DNA of 48,081 nucleotides, from positions 16,232 through 64,312 of the forward strand of contig PCWN01000007.1 in the NCBI GenBank assembly GCA_002787355.1, read 5' to 3'. The position numbers were made by a program, and so were the translations under genes. The notes under the pieces are model-generated. The model had not been told where the DNA came from, searched no databases, and saw only the letters and a program-made list of their open reading frames with translations. Origin of the DNA: Candidatus Magasanikbacteria bacterium CG11_big_fil_rev_8_21_14_0_20_39_34 (GTDB lineage Bacteria > Patescibacteriota > Patescibacteriia > Magasanikbacterales > UBA922). This document shows, piece after piece, positions 1-8,870 of this stretch; position 1 is the stretch's first letter, and each line of letters begins with the position of its first letter.

Positions 1-1
1 A

Positions 2-1009
2 TTTGGTTTGGAGAGGGGAAAGGATGGACTAGAAGTATTTGTGATGTGCGAAATTCCTTCAAACGTAATACTCGCTGAAGAATTTGCAAAAATTTTTGAT
101 GGCTTTAGCATTGGTTCCAATGATCTTACGCAATTGACTTTGGGCATTGATCGAGATACGAGTTCTTTATCTGATTTGGGCAATGCAAACAATCCCGCTG
201 TAAAAAATTTGATTGCAGAAGTGATAAGGGTTGCAAAAAAGCATAAGAAAAAAATTGGTATCTGTGGTCAGGCGCCAAGCGATTATCCTGACTTTGCGCA
301 ATTTTTAGTTTCTTTGGGTATTGATAGCATATCTCTCAATCCCGACACTATTATCTCAACTCGAGAGAGGATTGCTGTGCAGGAAAAGAAACGAAATACC
401 AAAGGTTTAAAAAAAGTTGACACCAGGCGTTTGGGGCTTGTGGCACTCTGTGCTCTGGTGGGTGGTTTTTTTGTAACATTGGGTGCTGGATGTTCCAATA
501 TGGCTTCTGAATTTGGTTTTGGAACACAGGAACAAAAAAATGTTGCTCAAGTACAGGTGACACCCGCTCAACTGCGTGAAAAGACTGAAAATAATTTGAA
601 ACAGAATTTGAAGGAAGAGATTAAGAAAGAAATTTTAGAAGAAATGCGTTCAGAGTATAGCGGATTCCTTTCAGATGATATGAAAATTGACATAGGTTAT
701 CCATCAAGCTGGAAGGTCTCACAGGGAAAGGAACAATTACTTTTTTCTCAGAATGAAGGAAGCCACTATTTTTCAATTGAGCTTGTTTCAAAAGACGAGT
801 CAAAGAATATTATAGATGATTTACCTGTATCAGGAAAAGTTTCTTTTGGTAATCTACAAGGAAATCGTTATGAATCCATTCCTCTTGATTCATTGGGAAA
901 AAATATTATATCAGTATTCTCATATGCACGAAATCAAGATCTCGTTATTCGTGGTACTGCCGATGAGTATGATTCTATCATCCAATCATTAAAAATAACA
1001 GAAAAATAA
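2..1009 (+). CDS. ppsA: Phosphoenolpyruvate synthase C-terminal part (5' end outside window), continuing into a membrane anchor and outer domain
   Basis: The first ~130 residues are the end of the PEP-utilising enzyme TIM barrel: the stretches VMCEIPSN, GFSIGSNDLTQL and GICGQAPSD, ending SLNPDTI, are the classical PpsA C-terminal motifs (ATP + pyruvate to PEP + AMP + phosphate). PpsA normally ends here, but the frame stays open for another ~200 residues: a basic linker, a hydrophobic segment encoded near 427-485 ending LGAGC, which resembles a lipoprotein signal or a transmembrane anchor, a charged helical stretch, and a ~130-residue soluble domain containing YPSSWKV. No ATG lies between the parts; an in-frame GTG at 376 could start a separate lipoprotein. 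The other frames close quickly, so a simple indel does not explain it. The PpsA identity is secure; the fusion is what the sequence shows. Confidence 0.85.
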   Translation, partial: FGLERGKDGLEVFVMCEIPSNVILAEEFAKIFDGFSIGSNDLTQLTLGIDRDTSSLSDLGNANNPAVKNLIAEVIRVAKKHKKKIGICGQAPSDYPDFAQFLVSLGIDSISLNPDTIISTRERIAVQEKKRNTKGLKKVDTRRLGLVALCALVGGFFVTLGAGCSNMASEFGFGTQEQKNVAQVQVTPAQLREKTENNLKQNLKEEIKKEILEEMRSEYSGFLSDDMKIDIGYPSSWKVSQGKEQLLFSQNEGSHYFSIELVSKDESKNIIDDLPVSGKVSFGNLQGNRYESIPLDSLGKNIISVFSYARNQDLVIRGTADEYDSIIQSLKITEK

Positions 1010-1013
1010 GAAA

Positions 1014-1046
1014 TAAAAAGAGCTCCTCAATGAGGAGCTCTTTTTA
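1014..1046. terminator. Bidirectional intrinsic terminator
   Basis: An 11-bp perfect stem (AGAGCTCCTCA / TGAGGAGCTCT, 1019-1041) is flanked by A and T runs. It lies between the convergent ppsA and the signal peptidase operon and can serve both strands. Confidence 0.9.
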
Positions 1047-1061
1047 TTTCTTATGAAAAGT

Positions 1062-1409
1062 TTAGTTTTGTTTGAGAACAATGACCACAACCATCAGACA
1101 AAATGAGATAAAAGCGATCAGAAAGAGTGCTCTTACCTGAGAGTATACTTTCACAAATTCAGAAAACGAACGGTCAAAAGTTCCACTTTGATTTCTGTCG
1201 GCAATGCGTTGGAAGCTTTCTGCACGAGAATATCGTAGTATCATGGGAATATGCAGTGGGTTCTTGCTTAAAATAAAGCCAACTAAAAGCACTGTGATGA
1301 CGGTACCAACAAGAAACCCCATAAAAAGTTTATTGACAATAAGAGCAAGACAAAATAACTTTATATCGCGAGTAATAGCCAGGACCCCTTCAATGAAATT
1401 TTGTTGCAT
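1062..1409 (-). CDS. Small membrane protein, two transmembrane segments, unknown
   Basis: A 115-residue protein with two hydrophobic segments (about residues 18-48 and 92-112) separated by a ~40-residue polar stretch rich in Arg, Ser and Phe. I do not recognise a family. It is the last gene of a tight minus-strand run (two bases after the lepB stop) and ends just before the shared terminator, so it is probably co-transcribed with lepB and the membrane-anchored protein upstream. A function in secretion or the envelope is only suggested by position. Confidence 0.7.
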   Translation of the reverse strand: MQQNFIEGVLAITRDIKLFCLALIVNKLFMGFLVGTVITVLLVGFILSKNPLHIPMILRYSRAESFQRIADRNQSGTFDRSFSEFVKVYSQVRALFLIAFISFCLMVVVIVLKQN

Positions 1410-1411
1410 AG

Positions 1412-1954
1412 TTACAATTTTATTACTCTTCCTACGATATTAGAACGAAGTATGGGGCCATATTCGCGAGAATCGATACTGTTGTTCCGATTATCTCCAA
1501 GAACAAAATATTCATTATCTTGAAGATAATAGCTCACAACTCCTTCGGTTCCAAAAGGAAGAGTAAGGGTATATGGAGGAAGGTAAGAGGACTCATCGAG
1601 TTTTTCTGTAAAAAAGGCAGACCCATTATTTTTTGAAATATACACACTCCCTCCACGTAGTATAACGGTTTCACCAGGTAAACCAATAATTCTTTTTACA
1701 ATGTGTTTTTTTTCTTTTAAGTTAATAATTTGTATTATATCATAACGTTTGGGAGGAACAAAGAGGTATATGAATCGATTTACAAAAAAATAGTCCTCAT
1801 CAACAAAAGTTGGTTCCATAGAAGGACCATTTATTTCGGAGCTACTGACAATAAAAAAGCGGATAAAAATAAATGAAAAGAGGAATATCCCAATCATTTT
1901 TGTGATCAGGCCGAGGTATCTTTCAAAAATTTTCCAAGAAGAAATAGGGGGCAT
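1412..1954 (-). CDS. lepB: Signal peptidase I
   Basis: A 180-residue type I signal peptidase that removes signal peptides at the outer face of the membrane. One N-terminal transmembrane segment (about 17-36) is followed by the catalytic serine motif GPSMEPT (Ser45), the general-base lysine in HIVKRIIGLPGE (Lys87), and the conserved box GDNRNNSIDSREYG (about 153-166). The size and single anchor are typical of Gram-positive-like and CPR enzymes. It starts directly after the preceding gene's stop and is the middle gene of a three-gene operon. Its likely substrates include the secreted proteins encoded just upstream on the other strand. Confidence 0.95.
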   Translation of the reverse strand: MPPISSWKIFERYLGLITKMIGIFLFSFIFIRFFIVSSSEINGPSMEPTFVDEDYFFVNRFIYLFVPPKRYDIIQIINLKEKKHIVKRIIGLPGETVILRGGSVYISKNNGSAFFTEKLDESSYLPPYTLTLPFGTEGVVSYYLQDNEYFVLGDNRNNSIDSREYGPILRSNIVGRVIKL

Positions 1955-1955
1955 T

Positions 1956-2906
1956 TTAATTTACAGTATAGTATGAAAATATTTCATCGTTCTTATTTTT
2001 GAGAGTAACGAAAAAACTGGTGTGGGTAAGAGATTGATCTATAAGGTAAACCTCTCGTCCATATTGCACAATAATATGATTCTCATCGACTAAGATCACA
2101 TGGCTGAAAAATGGTACAAATTTCCAAAAGAAATGGCCTTGGTCTTTCGATATGAGGATTGGTCCCCATTTTGATATTTTTGGTGAATGGTTTTTTGGGT
2201 TTTGAGTGCTATCCAGGTAGTGTTTTTTGAGTGTAAATAAATTTTGGTCCACGACTTCTACGGGAATTTTTTCCCAGGGATCATAGAGGTAGAGTTTATT
2301 TGTTTTTTTATTATATATAATAAGATTTTTTTCTTCTTTTTTATCCCAGGATATGGAAAAGTCGAAAGGAGAATCTTCAGGAAAAATATTTTTTACAATA
2401 AAGTTACAGTGGAGTGCAGGGGGGATTTTTTCCGGATTTTTTTCTCCCAGACAGAAGTAAGGAGATGAATCAGAACTTCGTATCCCTTGTACAAGAATAT
2501 AGGTGGAAGAAGGGTTATCACGTATAGAAAAGATTGGGCCAGGGAGGGATCGAATAAGGAGACTTTGAGCAAACCGTTCATCCACTAAAAACATTAGGCT
2601 GGTGCTTGTGAGTTCTTTTGGTACAAAAGCTGCTTCATTTTTATTTACAAATAAAAGATTCATATCATCTGTTATATCCTGGGGCGCCTTATCTCGGAGT
2701 CGGTATATAGTCATTTTAGGGGATTTTTCAGTGTTTTCATATTGTGAATTTTTCACCACAATGATACCAGTTTCTGCAAAAAAGTGTTGGTCAGTATAGG
2801 GTGTGAGGTGTGTTTCAAAATAGTGTAAAAGAAGTTGGTAACAAGCAATACAAAAAATTACAAACAAAAAAAATACAAAAATCGTTTTTCTATTTATTTT
2901 GAACAT
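1956..2906 (-). CDS. Membrane-anchored extracytoplasmic protein, unknown
   Basis: About 316 residues with one N-terminal transmembrane segment (about 8-28) and a large outer domain with alternating hydrophobic strands and repeated aromatic/Asp turns, which could be a beta-propeller-like fold; I see no catalytic motif. The ATG at 2906 is taken as start; an in-frame GTG lies two codons upstream (2912). A GGGAGG sequence is further upstream than usual for either start. First gene of the operon with lepB, driven by the promoter at 2947-2975. Confidence 0.7.
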   Translation of the reverse strand: MFKINRKTIFVFFLFVIFCIACYQLLLHYFETHLTPYTDQHFFAETGIIVVKNSQYENTEKSPKMTIYRLRDKAPQDITDDMNLLFVNKNEAAFVPKELTSTSLMFLVDERFAQSLLIRSLPGPIFSIRDNPSSTYILVQGIRSSDSSPYFCLGEKNPEKIPPALHCNFIVKNIFPEDSPFDFSISWDKKEEKNLIIYNKKTNKLYLYDPWEKIPVEVVDQNLFTLKKHYLDSTQNPKNHSPKISKWGPILISKDQGHFFWKFVPFFSHVILVDENHIIVQYGREVYLIDQSLTHTSFFVTLKNKNDEIFSYYTVN

Positions 2907-2946
2907 ATCCACAAAAAAGGTTTTCCTCCCTGTTTTTATATCGCTT

Positions 2947-2975
2947 ATTATAGTATACTAGGAACAGTTATACAA
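2947..2975 (-). promoter_or_regulatory. Promoter of the lepB operon
   Basis: On the minus strand: -35 TTGTAT (2970-2975), 17-base spacer, perfect -10 TATAAT (2947-2952), about 40 bases before the first gene. Confidence 0.7.
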
Positions 2976-2996
2976 GTTAACTTTTAATTTTTTGCA

Positions 2997-4298
2997 ATGA
3001 AACTGCTCTTCAAAAGAACGCTGTTCGCGTTTGTATTAGTCTTTTCTAGTTTTTTTATTTCACATTCGGTTGAAGCGATTGGGTTGTCTCCTGCTGAGGT
3101 AAAAATAAACAATATAACCAATGGGATGAGCGTGAAGAAGACGGTGTTTCTGTCTCGTGAGAATGCTGCGGATGAACAGGCATACCGAGTAAAGGTCTCC
3201 GGTGAAGGATCAAAGTATTTAAGTTTTCCAGAGCAGTATGTTCGGTTCACACGTGGCGCAAATTCGTCTGCATTTAACTTTTTTGTAAGTCCCGTAGCAG
3301 CTCCAAATGGGCTGTATCATGTGATCCTTGATTTTGAAGGTGTTCCTGTTGATGAAAAAGGAAATCCAAACGAAAGTTCTGTTTCTGTTATGCCAGGAGT
3401 TGCACTGGTGTTGACTTTTGAGGTCACAGACCAGGAAATTAAAAATTTTTCTGTTTCCACCGTGTACGTAGAAAATTCAGAAGTGGGTCAACCGGTTGTT
3501 TTTTACTTTGATGGAATCAATGGTGGAAATGTGGATGCAAAGCCTGAAAAAATTGTGGTAAAAATGACAAGCCAATCAGATCCATCAGACACCCGTCAAG
3601 TAGAGATTCCTGGGAGTGAATTGGAAGCTGTGGCTCCTTCTCAAACATCAAAGATTACCTTTTCGTATAAGAACCCATTGAAGGAGGGTACCTATTATGC
3701 AAATGTACAAATTTATGCAGATGGAAAGATTATACGAGAGCAAAGTAAGATAGTGGTTACTATATTTCCTCCGGGGACGATGAGTCAGGCTGCCAATTTT
3801 TCTGCTTTGGAGTTAAATGATGTTGAGTTTTCTTTGGGAGAATATGTAAAGATAGTAGGAAAGATAGAAAATACTGGGAATATTCCAATTGAGCCAACAT
3901 TTTATGTTGAAATTTTAAAAGATGAAAAGATTATTGATGTGCTTCGTGCAAATCCAAAAATTTTACTGAGGAACCAAAATACAGACTTTGAATTGAACTA
4001 TCAAATTACAGAGCCTGGGGATTATACTGCGCAAGCTCACTTTGAATACGGTATAAATAAGACAGAAAAAAAGACTGCAGAGTTTTTTGTAAAAACAGAA
4101 GTACAACCCTCCTACTATATTGGGTATGTTGTGGTAGGACTCATTGTACTGCTACTTTTGGTCCTTATTATCAAAAAAATAATAAGAAAAGATGAAGATT
4201 ACGATGATTATGAAGATGATGAAGATTATGATGATGAAGAGGAAAGCAATTCATCTGGCCAACAGGATAATAATGGAGGGCCTAAGTTTGTAGCATAA
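2997..4298 (+). CDS. Secreted Ig-like surface protein with C-terminal anchor and acidic cytoplasmic tail
   Basis: 433 residues: signal peptide (about 1-27, ending VEA), then three beta-rich regions resembling the DUF916/WxL-associated Ig-like folds (opening IGLSPAEVKINNI; another from about 265), a transmembrane helix (about 376-394) followed by KKIIRK, and a cytoplasmic tail of mostly Asp and Glu. The topology (outside domains, one anchor, acidic inside tail) suggests a cell-surface scaffold or adhesin. Followed after five bases by another secreted protein, so the two are probably co-transcribed. No clear Shine-Dalgarno sequence before the ATG. The family match is by overall pattern, not by a diagnostic motif. 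Confidence 0.75.
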   Translation: MKLLFKRTLFAFVLVFSSFFISHSVEAIGLSPAEVKINNITNGMSVKKTVFLSRENAADEQAYRVKVSGEGSKYLSFPEQYVRFTRGANSSAFNFFVSPVAAPNGLYHVILDFEGVPVDEKGNPNESSVSVMPGVALVLTFEVTDQEIKNFSVSTVYVENSEVGQPVVFYFDGINGGNVDAKPEKIVVKMTSQSDPSDTRQVEIPGSELEAVAPSQTSKITFSYKNPLKEGTYYANVQIYADGKIIREQSKIVVTIFPPGTMSQAANFSALELNDVEFSLGEYVKIVGKIENTGNIPIEPTFYVEILKDEKIIDVLRANPKILLRNQNTDFELNYQITEPGDYTAQAHFEYGINKTEKKTAEFFVKTEVQPSYYIGYVVVGLIVLLLLVLIIKKIIRKDEDYDDYEDDEDYDDEEESNSSGQQDNNGGPKFVA

Positions 4299-4303
4299 GT
4301 CCT

Positions 4304-5221
4304 ATGAGTGAAAAGAATTTGCATCATGGGGCTATTGGATTTTTATGGCTTATTCTCTCGCTTATTTGCTTTTTTTTCTTTAGTCATGCCTCAAGAGCAC
4401 TTGCAAGTCCTACAGTAGATTCTATAACTATAAGTGATAGCTCAGGCGGAGCAAGTACTGGTGATATTAACCTGGTAGATAACTCTACAAAGGAAATCTA
4501 TATTCATGGAGGATTTTCAGACCTTGATGGATGTGACGACGTACAAAATGGTGGAGATGTAGAATTGGTTTTGTATAGAAGTGGAGTTGTAGAAGCAGAA
4601 AGCTGTACAACGGATCCGCTTAATTGTTATAAGGCAAGTATTACAGGTGGTTGTTCCATAAGTAACTGTACGACTGGGTTGGAAACGAACGCAAATTACG
4701 AGTGTAATGTTTCATTGCAATACTATGCCGATGCAACAGACGCCGGTACCTATGCTACGGATGTCTGGACTGCCTATATTCGTGCTACCGATAGTGGTGC
4801 TGCGACAGGACAAAGTACTTCCAATACCGAGGTAAATTCATTGGTTGGGATACAGGTTGGTGGAGGAATTAACTATGGGGCATTGGAGCTGGGAGCAACT
4901 TCAACAGAGGATGCTTCCGTAATTGTACAAAATACAGGGAATAGATCATTAGATATAAATTTAAGTGGAGAAGATATGAGCTGTGACGTAGGGACCATAG
5001 ATGTGTCTCAGCAAAGATTTTCCGTTACCTCTACGGTTGTCTATGCGGATATGACGGCACTTGCTACCAGTACTCAACGAGCTCAGTTGAGTTTAGCAAA
5101 ACAGTTGAGTGCGGGAGTATATAGTACAAGTTCTCTCAACTTTAAACTGGTCATGCCAACGTCGTCGCTGGCGGGGGTCTGTTCTGGATTAGTGAATTTT
5201 AATGCTCTTGTGGATAATTAA
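4304..5221 (+). CDS. Secreted Cys-containing surface protein (paralogue of 5668-6618)
   Basis: 305 residues with an N-terminal hydrophobic export segment (about 11-34). The first domain (PTVDSITISDSSGGA, then YIHGGFSD and several cysteines) and the second domain (GGGINYGALELGATST, MSCDVGTIDVSQQRF) both have clear counterparts in the protein encoded at 5668-6618, so the two genes arose by duplication. The rest is rich in Ser, Thr and Asn, as in S-layer-like or adhesive surface proteins. No catalytic motif. Likely operon with 2997-4298. Confidence 0.75.
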   Translation: MSEKNLHHGAIGFLWLILSLICFFFFSHASRALASPTVDSITISDSSGGASTGDINLVDNSTKEIYIHGGFSDLDGCDDVQNGGDVELVLYRSGVVEAESCTTDPLNCYKASITGGCSISNCTTGLETNANYECNVSLQYYADATDAGTYATDVWTAYIRATDSGAATGQSTSNTEVNSLVGIQVGGGINYGALELGATSTEDASVIVQNTGNRSLDINLSGEDMSCDVGTIDVSQQRFSVTSTVVYADMTALATSTQRAQLSLAKQLSAGVYSTSSLNFKLVMPTSSLAGVCSGLVNFNALVDN

Positions 5222-5231
5222 GAAAAAGGTT

Positions 5232-5259
5232 TTGGAAAAAAAAGAAAAAATGCTATAAT
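5232..5259 (+). promoter_or_regulatory. Strong promoter before the small secreted protein
   Basis: -35 TTGGAA (5232-5237), 16-base A-rich spacer, TGC directly before a perfect -10 TATAAT (5254-5259), i.e. an extended -10 promoter. A ~70-base untranslated leader follows. Confidence 0.75.
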
Positions 5260-5335
5260 GAATGAAAAGTACTTTACTCATAAATATAGGTATGTCAATA
5301 TTTATTGAAATAAAAAATGCGAAGGAGGTGGTGAT

Positions 5336-5596
5336 ATGTCAAAATACCTAGTTTCTTTAGGTGTTGTATGGGTTGCTATATCTTTAATTATCGGAATTAT
5401 CCTCGTCGTTGCTCCACAGAATTCACATGGGAGTGCAACTATGAAAATGCACAATGGGTCAAGACAAACATCCTCAGATAAGGTTGCTGTACCGGTAGTG
5501 AACAACAATGATCGCGTAGATACTAAGTTGTATGTAGAAGGAACTCCTGCAAAGGGGGAGGGTCACATTGATTCCTTTGTCCGTGTGATGCCGTAA
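5336..5596 (+). CDS. Small secreted or membrane-anchored protein, probably abundant
   Basis: 86 residues: one hydrophobic segment at the N terminus (about 6-27) and a polar, outward-facing tail without recognisable domain. It has the best translation signal of the window, AAGGAGGTG at 5322-5330, six bases before the ATG, and its own extended -10 promoter, so it is likely made in large amounts. It sits between two paralogous surface proteins and may be a surface structural or accessory component; that is inference from context. Confidence 0.7.
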   Translation: MSKYLVSLGVVWVAISLIIGIILVVAPQNSHGSATMKMHNGSRQTSSDKVAVPVVNNNDRVDTKLYVEGTPAKGEGHIDSFVRVMP

Positions 5597-5667
5597 ATTT
5601 ATTTTATTCATAAAACAAAAAATATAGAGGGGGAATACATCAGTTTTGTTTATTTAGTATAAAAACT

Positions 5668-6618
5668 ATGATTGAAAGCAACGAGAGTAGACAACATTAT
5701 CTTTTTGCCATACTTCTTTTTATTGCTGGACTTCTTATCATTCTTATTTTCTTGACCGTCCGCTCACAAGCAGATGATACAACGGCTTCTGCCAGTGTTT
5801 CAAATGCAACCCCTACCATAGATAGCGTGACAATTGCCGAAAGTACCGGTGGTGCTGATTCTGATGCTATTACTCCGGTGGCTGGTTCCACAAAAACAGT
5901 ATATGTTCATGGAGCTTTTCACGACGACAACGGTTGTGCGGAAGTTACTGCTGCTGCACAAGGAGTAAAAGTTCTACTCTATAGTCCTAACACGACAAGT
6001 TCTTGTGATACAGACAATGCGGATTGTTATGAAAATGATGGTGGTGTAGCGTGTTCTTATACCAACTGTGCGGGAGGTACTGATACCGTGGCAAATTACG
6101 AGTGTCAGTTTGCCCTACAATACTATGCTGATCCAGGAGACTGGACAGCCTATGTCACTGCAAATGATGGAACCGCTACCAGTACTGCAGATAGCAGTAA
6201 CACCACAACTCTTGCAGAAATCACGGGAATTAGTCTTTCTGGGAGTATCAATTACGGTGGCGTAAGCCTTGGAGGAACTTCTACTATAGGAACCGGTTCT
6301 ACCATTAGCATGTCCAATAAAGGAAATGTGACAGAGGATTATCGATTTAGTGGTTCAAACATGACTTGTGATGTTGGTACGGTAGATGTCGGACAACAAC
6401 ACTATGCTTCAGGACTTGGTGGAATAAATTCTTCTACTGCATATGCAAGTTTATATGCATTGGGGAGTTCAGCAAGTACAGTACAACATGATATGGCAAA
6501 GGCAACTGCAAGTGCGCAAAGTACCACCAGTTCTTACTGGCAGATTACTCTTCCAAGTAATGGAGTATCTGGGACCTGTACTGGTACCATTACTGTTACT
6601 GGTATCAAGAGTGTTTAA
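5668..6618 (+). CDS. Secreted Cys-containing surface protein (paralogue of 4304-5221)
   Basis: 316 residues: an N-terminal transmembrane or signal segment (about 11-31), then the same two-domain plan as the protein at 4304-5221: PTIDSVTIAESTGGAD, YVHGAFHDDNGC, CQFALQYYADPG and, in the second half, SINYGGVSLGGTST and MTCDVGTVDVGQQHY. Very rich in Ser, Thr, Gly and Ala. No enzyme motif. A run of G residues (GAGGGGG) lies ~40 bases before the ATG, too far for a normal ribosome site. Ends before an intrinsic terminator. Best described as a surface-layer or adhesin-type protein of a duplicated family. Confidence 0.75.
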   Translation: MIESNESRQHYLFAILLFIAGLLIILIFLTVRSQADDTTASASVSNATPTIDSVTIAESTGGADSDAITPVAGSTKTVYVHGAFHDDNGCAEVTAAAQGVKVLLYSPNTTSSCDTDNADCYENDGGVACSYTNCAGGTDTVANYECQFALQYYADPGDWTAYVTANDGTATSTADSSNTTTLAEITGISLSGSINYGGVSLGGTSTIGTGSTISMSNKGNVTEDYRFSGSNMTCDVGTVDVGQQHYASGLGGINSSTAYASLYALGSSASTVQHDMAKATASAQSTTSSYWQITLPSNGVSGTCTGTITVTGIKSV

Positions 6619-6637
6619 TAATTGCATTTTTAGAAAT

Positions 6638-6667
6638 AAAAAACATCCTTCTAAGAGGATGTTTTTT
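6638..6667. terminator. Bidirectional intrinsic terminator
   Basis: 12-bp stem AAAAAACATCCT / AGGATGTTTTTT with a six-base loop, between the convergent surface-protein gene and the RNase H gene. Confidence 0.9.
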
Positions 6668-6678
6668 ATTTTTTTAAC

Positions 6679-7080
6679 TTAGGAAAGGTTATCAAGTGTT
6701 TTATTTACTTGTGCGTCTGCTTGGGTATTTTTTTCACGTGGGATATGTATAAGAGTATACGTTTTAAAACCCTGAAGAAGATTCCAGGCTTTCATAAATA
6801 ATTTTTGCAGATGGGGTTCTTTTACCTTCCAGTTTCGAAGGAGTTGTTCCACCACGAGCTTGCTATCAAGTCTACATTCTACTGTATCTGCACCCATTTC
6901 CTGAGCCTTTTGAAGTGCTGAGATGAGAGCACTGTATTCTGCTACATTATTTGTTTGTTTTCCAAGATATTCACCATATTCAAAAAGAGTATTTCCATCC
7001 GTATCTTGTATGACAAACCCAAGAGCCGCGGGCCCAGGGTTCCCACGTGCACCACCATCACAAAAAAGAATATATTTCAT
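6679..7080 (-). CDS. Ribonuclease HI family protein
   Basis: 133 residues counted from the ATG at 7080 (MKYILFCDGG); an upstream in-frame ATG would overlap recJ. RNase H fold degrading RNA in RNA-DNA hybrids. Active-site acids are visible: Asp8 in FCDGGARGNPGPA, Glu48 in NNVAEYSAL, Asp72 in RLDSKLV and Asp122 in NTQADAQVN. The GNPGPA signature is typical of the short HI-type enzymes without hybrid-binding domain. Last gene of the lepA-recJ run, 13 bases after recJ. Both recJ and this enzyme process replication and repair intermediates. Confidence 0.9.
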   Translation of the reverse strand: MKYILFCDGGARGNPGPAALGFVIQDTDGNTLFEYGEYLGKQTNNVAEYSALISALQKAQEMGADTVECRLDSKLVVEQLLRNWKVKEPHLQKLFMKAWNLLQGFKTYTLIHIPREKNTQADAQVNKTLDNLS

Positions 7081-7093
7081 ATAGAGAGAAAGG

Positions 7094-8866
7094 TTAGATG
7101 TGTTTATGAAGGTCAATAATTTTCATGCGGAGTTCACGATTTCCATTCCATTCATTTACTTCCATTTCAAAAACAATATCAATTATATCATTCTGTTTTA
7201 AAATACTACACCAGTTTGGGGAATCTTCATTATCTTTTTTACAGAGACTCCACCCAATAGCAGTTTTGATTTTACCATTTTGTTCAAGCGAAAGTTTTAA
7301 GTGCTCTCCACTTTTTCCAAGAGGATCAATTCTGTGTACTCGTACATCAAATGCTACATAAGTTGGGCTTGGATTTTTTTGTCCAAAAGGTTGAAATTTA
7401 TTCAACAAGTCGTAGAGATCCCAAGAAATGGTATCCAGAGTTAATACGGCATCAATATGAAGTGTTGGCTCAAATTTCTGTCCTTTTGTTTCTTGGTTAT
7501 AGGTTTCAATTAAAGTTTTTTTGAAATTTTCAAATTGGTTGTTATCTTTGAGCGTAAAGCCACAGGCTGCTGGGTGTCCACCAACTTTAGAAAAAAATTC
7601 AGGATTTTTTTGGAGTGCTGCGATAAGGTTAAATTGGTCAATGCTTCTGCCGGAACCTACAATTTCACCATTCCTGTGGGTACAGGCAAGAGTAGGTTTG
7701 TTGTAGAGGTCCTTGAGACGGCTTGCGATGAGTCCCACCAAACCGGAGGACCAATTTTCATTAAACACTACAAGAACCGGATTTTCCATTTGGTCCTTTT
7801 TAACTTGTTCTATAGCAACTTCTAAGTATTCTTTTGTTAAATTTTTTCTATCTTTATTATTATTTTCCAGTGCAAAGGCAAGATCGGTTGCTTCTATGGC
7901 ATTTTTGGTCATAAGAAGCTTATAGGCAACATTACTATGATCGAGTCTGCCTGCTGCATTGATCCGAGGAGCAAGGGAAAACCCAATGGTTTCTGCTGTT
8001 ATTTCTTTTTTAAGACTTCCATCCATTTCCATAAGATTTGCCTCTCTCAGGAGCATCTGGAGGCCAATTCGGCGTGTTTTATTGAGGACAATAAGGCCAT
8101 ATTTGGTAAGTGTCCTTGACTCTCCAAGAAGCGGAACCATATCTGCTACAGAAGAGATGGCAACCAGTTCCAAAAGCCATTTTTCATGTGCTTCATGGGA
8201 GTCCTCACAGAGGAGTTCTTTTCCCTGTTTTTTATGGGTGAGAAGGAGCCCTTGTGCGAGTTTAAAAGCAACTCCTCCACCTGCCAAATTTTTATCTGGG
8301 TAATTTTCACTTTCAATTTTTGGGTGGAGGATAGCAAAGGCCTCTGGAAGATTTTCTGGTATAGAGTGATGGTCAGTAATTATGGTATCTATTCCAAGTT
8401 CATTTCCAATTTTTACCTCCGGTGCATTGCTGATTCCGCAGTCACAACTGATAACCAATTTTACATCTTCTTGTGCAAATGCACGCATGTTCTTTTCATT
8501 GAGCCCATATCCATCAGTTTCACGATCGGGGAGATAATTTTGAACTTGTTTGGCGCCAAGAGCTTCAAGTGTGGAAACCAAAATAACCGATGCACATACC
8601 CCATCTGCATCGTAGTCTCCATGTACAACTATTTTTTCATTTTTTTCTATTGCTTGAAAAATACGGTTGACAGATTTTTCCATGTCGGAAAATAAAAAGG
8701 GATCATGAACATCTTGGCTATAGTCTGGATTTAAGAACTCATCAATTTGTTCTTGAGAGTGCAAATTTCGATGGTATACTAAATCAAGGACCACATGAGG
8801 AAGTTCTGGATACACATCATAAAAGGTTTTTGGAGGTTCAGATTGTACAAGCCAATGTTTTTTCAT
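7094..8866 (-). CDS. recJ: Single-stranded-DNA-specific exonuclease RecJ
   Basis: 590 residues from the ATG at 8866 (MKKHWLVQ). DHH-family 5'-3' exonuclease for single-stranded DNA. The metal-binding motifs are present: DYDADGVCAS (about residue 84), ISCDCG, the family-defining DHH in TDHHSIPE, and a later DHHA1 domain with GGHPAACGFT, followed by an OB-like C-terminal domain. Length matches the family. Starts four bases after the 2H phosphoesterase gene; same operon. Confidence 0.95.
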   Translation of the reverse strand: MKKHWLVQSEPPKTFYDVYPELPHVVLDLVYHRNLHSQEQIDEFLNPDYSQDVHDPFLFSDMEKSVNRIFQAIEKNEKIVVHGDYDADGVCASVILVSTLEALGAKQVQNYLPDRETDGYGLNEKNMRAFAQEDVKLVISCDCGISNAPEVKIGNELGIDTIITDHHSIPENLPEAFAILHPKIESENYPDKNLAGGGVAFKLAQGLLLTHKKQGKELLCEDSHEAHEKWLLELVAISSVADMVPLLGESRTLTKYGLIVLNKTRRIGLQMLLREANLMEMDGSLKKEITAETIGFSLAPRINAAGRLDHSNVAYKLLMTKNAIEATDLAFALENNNKDRKNLTKEYLEVAIEQVKKDQMENPVLVVFNENWSSGLVGLIASRLKDLYNKPTLACTHRNGEIVGSGRSIDQFNLIAALQKNPEFFSKVGGHPAACGFTLKDNNQFENFKKTLIETYNQETKGQKFEPTLHIDAVLTLDTISWDLYDLLNKFQPFGQKNPSPTYVAFDVRVHRIDPLGKSGEHLKLSLEQNGKIKTAIGWSLCKKDNEDSPNWCSILKQNDIIDIVFEMEVNEWNGNRELRMKIIDLHKHI

Positions 8867-8870
8867 AGTT

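Noticed and set aside
5597-5667. Small gene initiated from the GAGGGGG sequence at about 5628
   Set aside because: No start codon with a meaningful frame follows within normal distance; more likely part of the leader of the next surface-protein gene.
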